Shown piece by piece: positions 1 to 5,579 of a stretch of DNA of 8,693 bases. Made by a program: the position numbers and the translations under genes. Within the stretch, counting starts at the first letter, position 1; each line of letters starts with the position of its first letter. Where the stretch lies: NCBI GenBank assembly GCA_003567115.1, contig PXAP01000109.1, forward strand, positions 1-8,693, written 5' to 3'. The notes below the pieces were generated by a model. That model did not search any database and was not told where the DNA came from. It saw only the letters and a program-made list of their open reading frames with translations. The DNA comes from Bacteroidota bacterium. Lineage in GTDB: Bacteria; Bacteroidota; Bacteroidia; Bacteroidales; PUMT01.

Positions 1-800
1 GATATCGATTCGTACATTTCAAGCAGTCTCACCTCGGCCTTGGCGAATACGTCACCCGCCTCTGCAGTGATCACTTTCCAGTCCACCAGAGGGTATGCCG
101 CATAGGGATCGTCCCTTCTGATGTCAATATCCACCCCCGATGCCCTGGCAGTGGGGCCGACGGCGGCATAATCTGTAATATCCTCCTTGCTGAGCACCCC
201 GACACCTTTTGTGCGCGCGTGAATGACCGGGTCATCCATCACCGCACCTGTCAGCAGATCGGTTTTCTTTTTGACCAGTTGCATCACCTTTTCAATTTCA
301 CCGATCTGTGAGGCTGTGATATCCCTTCTTACCCCCCCGATCTTAAACATGGCATAGCTGTTGCGGTTGCCGGTTATCATCTCGAACAGATCGAGCACCG
401 GTTCGCGGTATTTCCATGCCCACATGAAAACGGTGTTATAGCCCAGGAAATGTCCCGCCAGTCCCACCCACAGCAGGTGGGAGTGGATCCTTTCCAGTTC
501 TCCGATTATGGAGCGGATATATTTGGCCCGGTCGGGCACCTCGACATCAGCAATCTCCTCCATGGCATTGGCAAATGCAAAGGGGTGGGAGGTGGAGCAT
601 ATCCCGCATATACGTTCGACAAGGAAGAATACCTGGTCGAAGGTTTTCTGCTCGCTCAGCTTCTCTATGCCCCGGTGGTTATAACCCGTTTCCCATTTGA
701 TATCCCTTACTATTTCCCCTTCGCAGTAAAGCTTGAACAGTTCAGGCTCCTCCTGCAGCGGATGATATGGTCCTATGGGTATGATCTTTTTTTCGCTCAT
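1..800 (-). CDS. Group 4 [NiFe] hydrogenase large (catalytic) subunit, NuoD/EchE-like, 3' end cut by window edge
   Basis: This is the catalytic subunit that would bind the Ni-Fe site and interconvert H2 with protons and electrons on the cytoplasmic face of the membrane arm. Translation from the ATG at 800 gives 266 codons with no stop before the left edge. Residues 62-72 read ERICGICSTSH: Cys65 and Cys68 are the N-terminal nickel/iron ligands and His72 belongs to the conserved L1 signature. Complex I NuoD proteins lack these cysteines, so an active hydrogenase is favoured over a respiratory dehydrogenase. Other family features are IGPYHPLQEEPE near the N-terminus, the ETGYNHRGIEKL stretch at 37-48, and GELERIHSHLLW at 100-111. 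The C-terminal L2 cysteine pair and any protease-cleaved tail lie outside the window. The start is 3 nt after the stop of the upstream NuoC-like gene, so the two are probably translated together. Family is secure; the exact group 4 subgroup is not. Confidence 0.93.
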   Translation of the reverse strand, partial: MSEKKIIPIGPYHPLQEEPELFKLYCEGEIVRDIKWETGYNHRGIEKLSEQKTFDQVFFLVERICGICSTSHPFAFANAMEEIADVEVPDRAKYIRSIIGELERIHSHLLWVGLAGHFLGYNTVFMWAWKYREPVLDLFEMITGNRNSYAMFKIGGVRRDITASQIGEIEKVMQLVKKKTDLLTGAVMDDPVIHARTKGVGVLSKEDITDYAAVGPTARASGVDIDIRRDDPYAAYPLVDWKVITAEAGDVFAKAEVRLLEMYESI

Positions 801-803
801 GGG

Positions 804-1241
804 TTACTTGTTGTCTTTGCGGTACGGATAAACTCCCTCTGCCCAGTTCCCTTCCGACAGCAGCTTCTCCAGGTTGGGATGGTTGAGGAAGTTGATACCC
901 ATTATTTCATGCATCTCCCTCTCAATCCAGTCCGCCGCTACAAAAACCCCCGTCAGCGATTCAACTTCAGGATTATTCTCATCAAGCACCACCTGCAGGT
1001 TTATTATATTGCCGGAGCTGTCATCACTGAAATGGTAAAGAATCTCAATTCCTTTTTTGGTGTGCATGGCCGAGGCTATTATAAACCTGAAATGAAGATG
1101 CTTATGCATGAACCTGGCCACGCTTACCAGTACTTCAGGCATGATATGGACAATCAGCCGCCTCTTTTTGAGCTGCCCGATATTCAGCAGACCTTTTTCA
1201 AACGCTGACTTTAATGTACCGGTTAATTCTTCAGTCCTCAA
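804..1241 (-). CDS. Group 4 hydrogenase 30-kDa subunit, NuoC/EchD-like
   Basis: A 145-residue protein of the NuoC/30-kDa family, a non-catalytic subunit that packs against the large and small subunits in the peripheral arm of complex I-related hydrogenases. The diagnostic stretch is at residues 104-128: DWIEREMHEIMGI, then NHPNLEKLL, matching the family pattern W-x-E-R-E ... G-I-x-F ... H-P-x-L-x-x-L-L. The length fits the short EchD-type form and not the longer NuoC of complex I. The start appears to be TTG at 1241: the same frame has a TAA two codons upstream, and the first internal Met is residue 34, too deep for the family. No Shine-Dalgarno is visible, only an A-rich leader. It follows a 165-nt gap after the small-subunit gene and ends 3 nt before the large-subunit gene. 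Confidence 0.88.
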   Translation of the reverse strand: MRTEELTGTLKSAFEKGLLNIGQLKKRRLIVHIMPEVLVSVARFMHKHLHFRFIIASAMHTKKGIEILYHFSDDSSGNIINLQVVLDENNPEVESLTGVFVAADWIEREMHEIMGINFLNHPNLEKLLSEGNWAEGVYPYRKDNK

Positions 1242-1411
1242 TTTTTATCTGTTTTTGGTAATTTCTGTTTTCTATGTCCTGTTACCCGTTTATATTTTTG
1301 CTCCCGGGTTGCCCGGTTTTTTGGTTTCCTGCCGGCCGGTCAGGTTTTTATTTCCTCTCACCCGCTCAGCCTGTACTTCAATCGCCGGTCAGGTGCCCTG
1401 TATATTAACCA
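1242..1411. other. Intergenic gap inside the hydrogenase operon
   Basis: About 170 bp separate the small-subunit gene from the NuoC-like gene, far more than other gaps in the operon. No convincing gene is visible on either strand; the plus-strand open frame here has no family resemblance. The gap holds a short GC hairpin at 1304-1316 and a direct repeat of ten to eleven bases (GCCGGTCAGGT at 1335-1345 and 1384-1394, spacing 49). It may be an eroded repeat region or contain an internal processing site; neither is proven. Confidence 0.5.
1304..1322 (+). terminator. Short GC hairpin followed by T-run (terminator-like on the plus strand)
   Basis: CCGGG (1304-1308), loop TTG, CCCGG (1312-1316), then six T (1317-1322). 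The shape resembles a minimal intrinsic terminator reading left to right, but the surrounding genes are transcribed right to left, so its role is doubtful. On the minus strand the same hairpin is preceded, not followed, by a homopolymer and would not terminate the operon. A five-pair stem is short, so this is a weak call. Confidence 0.25.
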
Positions 1412-1831
1412 TCACCCGAATTTAGCCTTAACCAGCTTGACCACACCTGCCAGTATTGCCTCGGGTTTGGGAGGGCATCCCGGAATATATGCATCTACGG
1501 GGATGATCCTGTCCACCGGTCCCGCGAAAGTATGCCCCTCCGCAAATATACCCCCCGTGCACCCGCATGCCCCGATGGCCACTACAAAACATGGTTTTGC
1601 CGCAGCTTCATAAACCTCCAGAAGTCTCTGCTCATCTCTTTTGTTGATAGAGCCGTTCACCAGTATCACATCTGCATGGCGTGGAGATCCTATCAGCAGC
1701 ATTCCGAACCGCTCCACATCGAACCTCGGTGTCAGGCATGCCAGTATCTCGATATCACAGTTGTTGCATGACGCACCTCCGAAGTGAAACAGCCAGAGTG
1801 ATTTTTTCAGGCAAAGACTCTTTATTCCCAC
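1412..1831 (-). CDS. Group 4 [NiFe] hydrogenase small subunit, NuoB/EchC-like
   Basis: A 139-residue small subunit that carries the proximal [4Fe-4S] cluster and passes electrons between the Ni-Fe site and the ferredoxin partner. Candidate ligands are Cys22 and Cys25 (GGASCNNCDIE, 18-28), Cys89 (IGACGCTGG) and Cys119 (IPGCPPKPEA). The C-x2-C pair is the hydrogenase pattern; complex I NuoB has two adjacent cysteines here. Length fits the compact EchC/MbhJ type without the extra clusters of larger small subunits. The start is GTG at 1831: a TGA lies in frame three codons upstream, no other start codon comes before the cluster motif, and the N-terminus KKSLWLFHFGGASC matches the family. It lies 25 nt downstream of the NuoH-like gene. 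Cys32 and Cys91 are additional and of unknown importance. Confidence 0.93.
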   Translation of the reverse strand: MGIKSLCLKKSLWLFHFGGASCNNCDIEILACLTPRFDVERFGMLLIGSPRHADVILVNGSINKRDEQRLLEVYEAAAKPCFVVAIGACGCTGGIFAEGHTFAGPVDRIIPVDAYIPGCPPKPEAILAGVVKLVKAKFG

Positions 1832-1856
1832 GGTTTTTCAGTTTTTAGCTTCTATT

Positions 1857-2789
1857 TTACAAACCCAAACGGCTTAATATTATAGCAATTATCACCAGTG
1901 CATTCATCCAGATCAGAAAGAACCGCATTGCCTGTCCCACTTTTACCCTGGGATTGGTGTTTCGTATCAGAGTCAGCAAAAGCACCACGGCAAGGATCTT
2001 CAGCAATGACCAGAGGATTGATATCCCCGTTAAGGGGAGTCCCCCGAGCAGAAACGCAGCTGCCAGTGCAGGCAGAACGAGCAGCATTATATATTTGGTG
2101 AATTTTATTAACGCGTAGGGGGGACCGGAATACTCGATAAAAGTCCCCTCCGACAATTCCGTTTCAGCTTCTGCAATATCAAAGGGCACCATTCCCATTT
2201 TTGCCTGTATACAGAATAACAACGCTATAAACAGAAGCACGCCGGAGAGGCTGCCGATCAGTGCACCGCTTTCCTGCTGCCGGGCAATGATCTCGTAAAG
2301 GCTGATGCTCATATCCGACTTCATTATCACGGTGGCAAAAATTAGCAGGAATGTGAGCTCGAAACCGATCAGAAGCTTTATTTCCCTTGAGGCGCCCACC
2401 GATGCAAGAGGATTTCCCGATGCCAGTGCCCCGATAATCCAGGAGAGGGACGGGATGGTAAGCAGGTAGAAGATAACTATGATATCTCCCCTGAAGCCGC
2501 TGGTTATGCCGAATGCGGGCAGAAGTACAAACACCGCTGAAATGGATGCCCCAAACATTCCCGCGACAGGAGCGGAAAGGAAAGTAAGCACCGATCCCCT
2601 TGCCGGAGCTATCGTCTCCTTGACCAGAAGCAGCTTCAGAAAATCATAGAAGGGCTGCATAATAACCGGTCCCCGCCGGAACTGCACCCATGCCGTCACC
2701 TTCCTGTCAAACCAGCTCAGGAGTCCCCCGGCAACCCCGGCAAACAGCAGTCCCGGAAAAATAAGGAAGTAAAACAGATGCTCAGCCAT
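1857..2789 (-). CDS. Membrane subunit of group 4 hydrogenase, NuoH/EchB-like
   Basis: A 310-residue polytopic membrane protein with about eight predicted hydrophobic segments, the anchor subunit that joins the hydrogenase module to the membrane and contributes to the ion path in complex I-related enzymes. Family signatures are present in order: FDRKVTAWVQFRRGP (27-41), a K-x4-KE element ending at Glu58, SREIKLLIGFEL (134-145), and VPFDIAEAETELSEG (201-215) followed by EYSG (219-222). Conserved charged residues of the NuoH channel (Glu136, Glu144, the acidic 202-215 loop) are retained, so coupling to ion movement is possible, though not shown. It starts at ATG 2789 after a 95-nt gap behind the ferredoxin gene, with an A-rich leader and no Shine-Dalgarno. 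It is the only membrane subunit in the window; a NuoL/EchA-like partner would have to lie beyond the left edge or elsewhere. Confidence 0.93.
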   Translation of the reverse strand: MAEHLFYFLIFPGLLFAGVAGGLLSWFDRKVTAWVQFRRGPVIMQPFYDFLKLLLVKETIAPARGSVLTFLSAPVAGMFGASISAVFVLLPAFGITSGFRGDIIVIFYLLTIPSLSWIIGALASGNPLASVGASREIKLLIGFELTFLLIFATVIMKSDMSISLYEIIARQQESGALIGSLSGVLLFIALLFCIQAKMGMVPFDIAEAETELSEGTFIEYSGPPYALIKFTKYIMLLVLPALAAAFLLGGLPLTGISILWSLLKILAVVLLLTLIRNTNPRVKVGQAMRFFLIWMNALVIIAIILSRLGL

Positions 2790-2831
2790 TCTTCAGTTTT
2801 TTATCTCTTCAGCCGTCTGGTTCGGGCAACT

Positions 2832-2860
2832 GCAAAGTTTCTGATTTTACTAAGCTTTGC
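2832..2860. other. Inverted repeat in the ferredoxin-NuoH gap
   Basis: GCAAAG (2832-2837) and CTTTGC (2855-2860) are exact inverted arms. Two further A/T pairs are possible inside after one mismatch or wobble. In the minus-strand transcript this would form a modest stem-loop about 40 nt before the membrane-subunit start codon. No T-run follows it, so it is not a terminator. It could affect mRNA processing or stability, or be chance in AT-rich sequence. Confidence 0.3.
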
Positions 2861-2884
2861 TTGGCAGCCTCAACCGGCTCATTA

Positions 2885-3400
2885 TTATTCCCCCTGATTT
2901 AATTTTTTAATGCTATCCCACTCTTTTTCTTTTATCAGCACCCTGTCGTTAAGCTGATAGATATCTTTGGAGGGATCCTCTTCCATCTCAACCCACTGAA
3001 CAGCCCCCTCCGGGTTATTATCAATAAATTTCAGTATCTCATCCGGATCGTTAAGATCAAAGTAATTTTCAGGTGTGCGGTGATGCTCAAAAAAGTCGCT
3101 CATCATTGTGCCGAAGGGGCAGATCACCACGCAGGATTTGCATGCAATGCAGAGGTTGGTGGAACGTTTTATCATGCCCTCGTCGTCCTTATCCAGCGCA
3201 TCGGCCGGGCAGGCTGCAATGCAGGGTGCATCTTCGCATCTTCGGCAGGTATAGCGGAACAGGGCCAGCTCCCTTATGGTTTTCCTACCGTCTTTGTTGG
3301 GGTATTCACTTAACACCCCATCCGGTCTGAGCTGATCGGACGATTCTCCCGGCCTGTTGTCCCTCAGTCTGTCAAGGTCTATAAGCAGCTTTTTTGCCAT
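2885..3400 (-). CDS. Dicluster [4Fe-4S] ferredoxin-like electron-transfer subunit (HycB/CooF-type)
   Basis: A 171-residue protein expected to relay electrons between the flavin/Fe-S module encoded upstream and the hydrogenase small subunit. Two cluster motifs are visible: Cys52, 55, 60, 64 (C-x2-C-x4-C-x3-C-P) and Cys84, 87, 90, 94 (C-x2-C-x2-C-x3-C-P). The first spacing is typical of the HycB/CooF/DMSO-reductase Fe-S family rather than the NuoI/EchF ferredoxin. The N-terminus KKLLIDLDRLRD resembles the start of that family, where a first cysteine cluster would normally follow, but no cysteine occurs before residue 52, so that cluster seems lost. An acidic tail (101-171) follows the clusters. 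The start is ATG 3400, with AGGT just upstream as a weak ribosome site. Gaps of 125 and 95 nt flank it, so it may also have its own promoter. Confidence 0.88.
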   Translation of the reverse strand: MAKKLLIDLDRLRDNRPGESSDQLRPDGVLSEYPNKDGRKTIRELALFRYTCRRCEDAPCIAACPADALDKDDEGMIKRSTNLCIACKSCVVICPFGTMMSDFFEHHRTPENYFDLNDPDEILKFIDNNPEGAVQWVEMEEDPSKDIYQLNDRVLIKEKEWDSIKKLNQGE

Positions 3401-3408
3401 TACCTGTC

Positions 3409-3417
3409 TGTAACAAT
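3409..3417. promoter_or_regulatory. Copy of the TGTAACAAT motif just upstream of the ferredoxin gene
   Basis: TGTAACAAT (ATTGTTACA on the minus strand) occurs 8 bp before the ferredoxin start codon. The same nine bases occur at 5568-5576 next to rex and in inverted orientation at 5394-5402 upstream of the HydB-like gene. Its placement suggests a possible shared operator half-site or internal promoter element. The matching half of a Rex palindrome is poor here, so this is tentative. Confidence 0.25.
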
Positions 3418-3484
3418 TTAGTTTTTGGTGTTATGTTCGATCATTTGCGCAATTAAACAGAACGCTGTTCCGGTTGTTGATCTG

Positions 3485-3528
3485 TTTCCTGTTTCCCATT
3501 TCCTGTTTCCCATTTCCTTGTTTCCCTA
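3485..3528. repeat. 14-bp pyrimidine-rich tandem repeat at the 3' end of the HydG-like gene
   Basis: TTTCCTGTTTCCCA occurs twice, exactly and back to back (3485-3498, 3499-3512). A third imperfect copy with two extra bases (3513-3528) ends on the stop codon of the HydG-like gene. On the transcribed strand it is a purine-rich GGGAAACAGGAAA series. It makes no hairpin and shows no coding potential. Such short purine tandem repeats probably arise by slippage; no function is evident. Confidence 0.75.
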
Positions 3529-4347
3529 TTTCCATATATTGGGCTGATCTTTTATCTCATCATAACGGAACACCGGTCCGTCCATGCAGACAAAATACTC
3601 ACCCATCATGCAGTGTCCGCACTTACCCAGTCCGCACGACATGTTTTTTTCCATCGAAAGATATATCTGTTTGTCGGTATAGCCCATCTCAAGAAGCTTC
3701 ATCACTCCGAATTTCATCATTATCGGGGGACCGCAGACTACTGCCACCGAATCATCAATATTTACCTCTACCTTGTCCAGCAGCACTGTTGCCACGCCAA
3801 CCTCTTCGGCCCATGATTCATCGGCCTCGTCAACCGTGCGGTACACCTCGAACTTATCCATCTTTCTGAGATTATCTATATAGGGCTTATATATACATTC
3901 CGCCGGGTTTTTTGAGCCGTAGCAGAAAGTTACCTTTTTGACCCTGTCCTTTTCAGCTTCCAGGTTGTAAAGCAGTGAGCGAAGGGGTGCAAAGCCGCAC
4001 CCGCCGCCCAGCACCATTATCTCTTTACCGTAAAATTCCTCCAGGGGGTATCCCCTGCCATAGGGACCCCTGATTCCCATAATCTCGCCGGGATTAAGTT
4101 TATGGATTTTTTCGGTAACATAGCCGGCCTTCATAATGGTTATCTCCATTTTATCCTTTACCAGGGGAGAGGATGAAGGGGTGAACGGCGCTTCGCCTAT
4201 CCCGTTAAGGGTTAGCTCTACAAACTGTCCCGTAGCAAAGGAAAACTCTCTTTCAGGTTCAAGCACAAAACTTTTAATGGTCGGTGATTCCTCAATCACC
4301 TCCACCAGTTTTGCCCTGAGGGGTTTGTATATATTATCATCCTTCAT
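3526..4347 (-). CDS. hydG: Sulfhydrogenase-gamma (HydG)-like FAD/NAD(P)-binding oxidoreductase with [2Fe-2S] site
   Basis: A 273-residue ferredoxin-reductase-family flavoprotein that would oxidise or reduce NAD(P)(H) through FAD and pass electrons to the partner Fe-S protein. Domains in order: an FAD-binding barrel (about 8-103) with TGQFVELTL (39-47), GEAPFTPSSS (51-60) and GPYGRGYPLEE (94-104); an NAD(P)-binding fold (about 108-230) with VLGGGCGFAPLRSLLY (112-127), YGS at 143-145 and CGPPIMM (205-211); and a C-terminal [2Fe-2S] site, Cys238, 243, 246 and 254, followed by DGPVF. This architecture and length match HydG/SHII-gamma, AsrB and PyrK-like proteins; the HydB-like neighbour favours the hydrogenase role. 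Preference for NADH or NADPH cannot be read reliably. The start ATG overlaps the upstream stop as ATGA (4347-4344), indicating translational coupling. The symbol refers to the sulfhydrogenase subunit, not the [FeFe]-maturase of the same name. Confidence 0.9.
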   Translation of the reverse strand: MKDDNIYKPLRAKLVEVIEESPTIKSFVLEPEREFSFATGQFVELTLNGIGEAPFTPSSSPLVKDKMEITIMKAGYVTEKIHKLNPGEIMGIRGPYGRGYPLEEFYGKEIMVLGGGCGFAPLRSLLYNLEAEKDRVKKVTFCYGSKNPAECIYKPYIDNLRKMDKFEVYRTVDEADESWAEEVGVATVLLDKVEVNIDDSVAVVCGPPIMMKFGVMKLLEMGYTDKQIYLSMEKNMSCGLGKCGHCMMGEYFVCMDGPVFRYDEIKDQPNIWK

Positions 4348-5357
4348 ACTTTGTTTTCTGAGGCCAGTTCCCGGAGTAATTCATTCTTATTTATTTTTCC
4401 AATGCAGGTCTCTATGCACCTTCCGCAGCCGGTGCAGGCAATTGATTTGAATTTAAGGGGCTTCCACACATATTTGCACTGGTAACGGTTTTTGAACCGG
4501 ACCGGCAGCTCTTCCAGCGGGTCTTCGTCGCCGGCAACACGTTCAAATCCCGGGTACTGACAGGCATCAAGCTGCCGTATCTTCTCAAAGTCCGGTCTGT
4601 CGATCAGCAGAAAGCAGGTGCAGGTGGGGCAGATGGTTGCACATGCACCGCATGAGACGCAGGTTGAGGCATACGATTTCCAGATATTGTCGTCCGATGC
4701 CTTAATCAGTCTGCCGGACGAATCGTATCCCGGCAGCTTATTGTTTTTCTGTGTAAGGACTTCTCTCAGATCGGCTCTTTTTTCCTCAATTCGTTTAATA
4801 TCATTTTCTTCCGCTTCGGTAATCCGGGCATGATTTTCCAGCTCCTTCAGCATGGCGGTACCCTTTGCCGAACCGGACTGCAGGAGGAGGTTGTCGTCAA
4901 GTTTTATGAGAAGCAGGTCGAAGTTCTTTTCAGGAAAAGGATTTATGCCATAGCTTGTGCAGTGGCAGTTTTCAAGCATCGACTGGCAGTCATATCCTAT
5001 CAGTATACTGTTTTTCCTTCTGTTTTTATAATATATATCCGTATAATCCCTGTTCAGGTACATCTCATCAAGAATATCCAGGGCAGCCAGGTCGCATGAA
5101 GGCGCTCCCATAATAAGTGCAGGTTTCTGCTCCTTTAAATCGGCCGTGACATTCTCTTTGACAGGGAGGAAAAATGTTTTAAGAGGTGTTGATGGTTTGG
5201 GGTGGTTGTAAACTATTTCGCCGGCATTATCCTCATCTATCAGCTCGTAGTCCATCGACCCGTTGAATGATACCGGCGCATAAAAGGAATAAGAACGGGC
5301 AAGGTTTAAAAGGACAGTCTGCCAGTCAGTCGCCGATATGGAAGAAATCTTGCCCAT
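4344..5357 (-). CDS. hydB: Sulfhydrogenase-beta (HydB)-like multi-[4Fe-4S] electron-transfer protein
   Basis: A 337-residue cytoplasmic Fe-S protein of the sulfhydrogenase beta family, which connects a flavin reductase (HydG) to a [NiFe] hydrogenase. Two ferredoxin motifs are clear: Cys233, 236, 239, 243 (CVSCGACATICP) and Cys308, 311, 314, 318 (CTGCGRCIETC). Additional cysteines sit in patterns usual for this family: GAPSCDL (Cys88), Cys124, NCHCTSYG (Cys131, Cys133) and CTCF (Cys246, Cys248), and could hold one more cluster. It is the first gene of the operon, starting at ATG 5357 immediately downstream of a Rex operator, and overlaps the HydG-like gene by 4 nt. In group 3b enzymes this pair accompanies a soluble hydrogenase; here the hydrogenase encoded downstream is membrane-type. 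The leader has no Shine-Dalgarno sequence. Confidence 0.88.
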   Translation of the reverse strand: MGKISSISATDWQTVLLNLARSYSFYAPVSFNGSMDYELIDEDNAGEIVYNHPKPSTPLKTFFLPVKENVTADLKEQKPALIMGAPSCDLAALDILDEMYLNRDYTDIYYKNRRKNSILIGYDCQSMLENCHCTSYGINPFPEKNFDLLLIKLDDNLLLQSGSAKGTAMLKELENHARITEAEENDIKRIEEKRADLREVLTQKNNKLPGYDSSGRLIKASDDNIWKSYASTCVSCGACATICPTCTCFLLIDRPDFEKIRQLDACQYPGFERVAGDEDPLEELPVRFKNRYQCKYVWKPLKFKSIACTGCGRCIETCIGKINKNELLRELASENKV

Positions 5358-5362
5358 AAAAA

Positions 5363-5378
5363 TGTGAATATTTTCACA
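5363..5378. promoter_or_regulatory. Rex operator upstream of the hydrogenase operon
   Basis: TGTGAA-TATT-TTCACA is a 16-bp palindrome with perfect six-base arms and agrees with the known Rex operator core (TTGTGAA ... TTCACAA). It sits 5 bp upstream of the HydB-like start codon and covers the predicted transcription start, so bound Rex should block initiation. The rex gene lies about 200 bp away on the opposite strand. Assignment to Rex is inferred from motif and neighbourhood. Confidence 0.8.
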
Positions 5379-5383
5379 AGCAA

Positions 5384-5412
5384 AATATTAAAAATTGTTA
5401 CAATAATGTCAA
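5384..5412 (-). promoter_or_regulatory. Predicted promoter of the hydrogenase operon
   Basis: Reading leftward, TTGACA (5412-5407) is followed after exactly 17 bp by AATATT (5389-5384). The overlapping TATTTTG (5387-5381) resembles the Bacteroidota -7 element TAnnTTTG. Either reading puts the transcription start around 5375-5378, inside the Rex operator. This gives a very short leader before ATG 5357. The prediction rests on spacing and motif only. Confidence 0.5.
5394..5404. promoter_or_regulatory. Small palindrome ATTGTTACAAT within the hydrogenase promoter
   Basis: ATTGT-T-ACAAT is an exact 11-bp odd palindrome lying between the -35-like and -10-like elements. Its core reappears in reverse-complement form (TTGTAACAA, 5567-5575) next to rex. 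It could be a second, weaker Rex contact (TTGTTA half-site) or the site of another regulator. Confidence 0.4.
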
Positions 5413-5558
5413 TCAATCGGTGATTATTTTTTAAACATGTGGCAATATATATTTAGTATAAATAACAATAGGTATTATAAAATACAGATATAGAGTGAAG
5501 TAAGAAATTTATTTGTGTTTTTTAAAATTTGGCCATATATTTATTGTGACATAATAAA

Positions 5559-5574
5559 TGTGAAATTTGTAACA
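5559..5574. promoter_or_regulatory. Degenerate Rex operator next to the rex start codon
   Basis: TGTGAA-ATTT-GTAACA has the same 6-4-6 geometry as the operator at 5363. The left arm is identical and the right arm matches TTCACA at four of six positions; it also resembles the TTAACA half-site of Firmicutes Rex operators. It ends 5 bp before the rex ATG, the same distance as the hydrogenase-side site, which suggests negative autoregulation. Confidence 0.5.
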
Positions 5575-5579
5575 ATAAA

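Larger units (their letters stand above)
5358..5579. promoter_or_regulatory. Divergent control region between the hydrogenase operon and rex
   Basis: This 222-bp stretch is strongly AT-rich and separates two divergent transcripts. Besides the sites listed separately, it contains GTATT-ATAA-AATAC (5472-5485), a short inverted repeat of uncertain meaning, and a TTTG (5528-5531) with TAAATGTG (5555-5562) that could approximate -33/-7 elements for rex, although the spacing is longer than usual. No small gene is apparent. Confidence 0.7.

Noticed and set aside
450..1208. Long plus-strand open frame (252 residues)
   Set aside because: It lies opposite the large-subunit and NuoC-like genes, which have clear family motifs. 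Its translation shows no recognisable domain, so it is an antisense shadow.
1..2789. Respiratory complex I (nuo) gene cluster
   Set aside because: The large subunit has the C-x2-C-x3-H nickel-ligand motif and the small subunit has C-x2-C instead of adjacent cysteines; both are hydrogenase features.
3409..3428. Full Rex operator upstream of the ferredoxin gene
   Set aside because: Only one half-site matches; the facing arm agrees at about four of seven positions, so a complete operator is not supported.
5472..5485. GTATT-ATAA-AATAC as an additional operator
   Set aside because: Arms are only five AT-rich bases in a very AT-rich region and do not match the Rex pattern; mentioned only within the control region.
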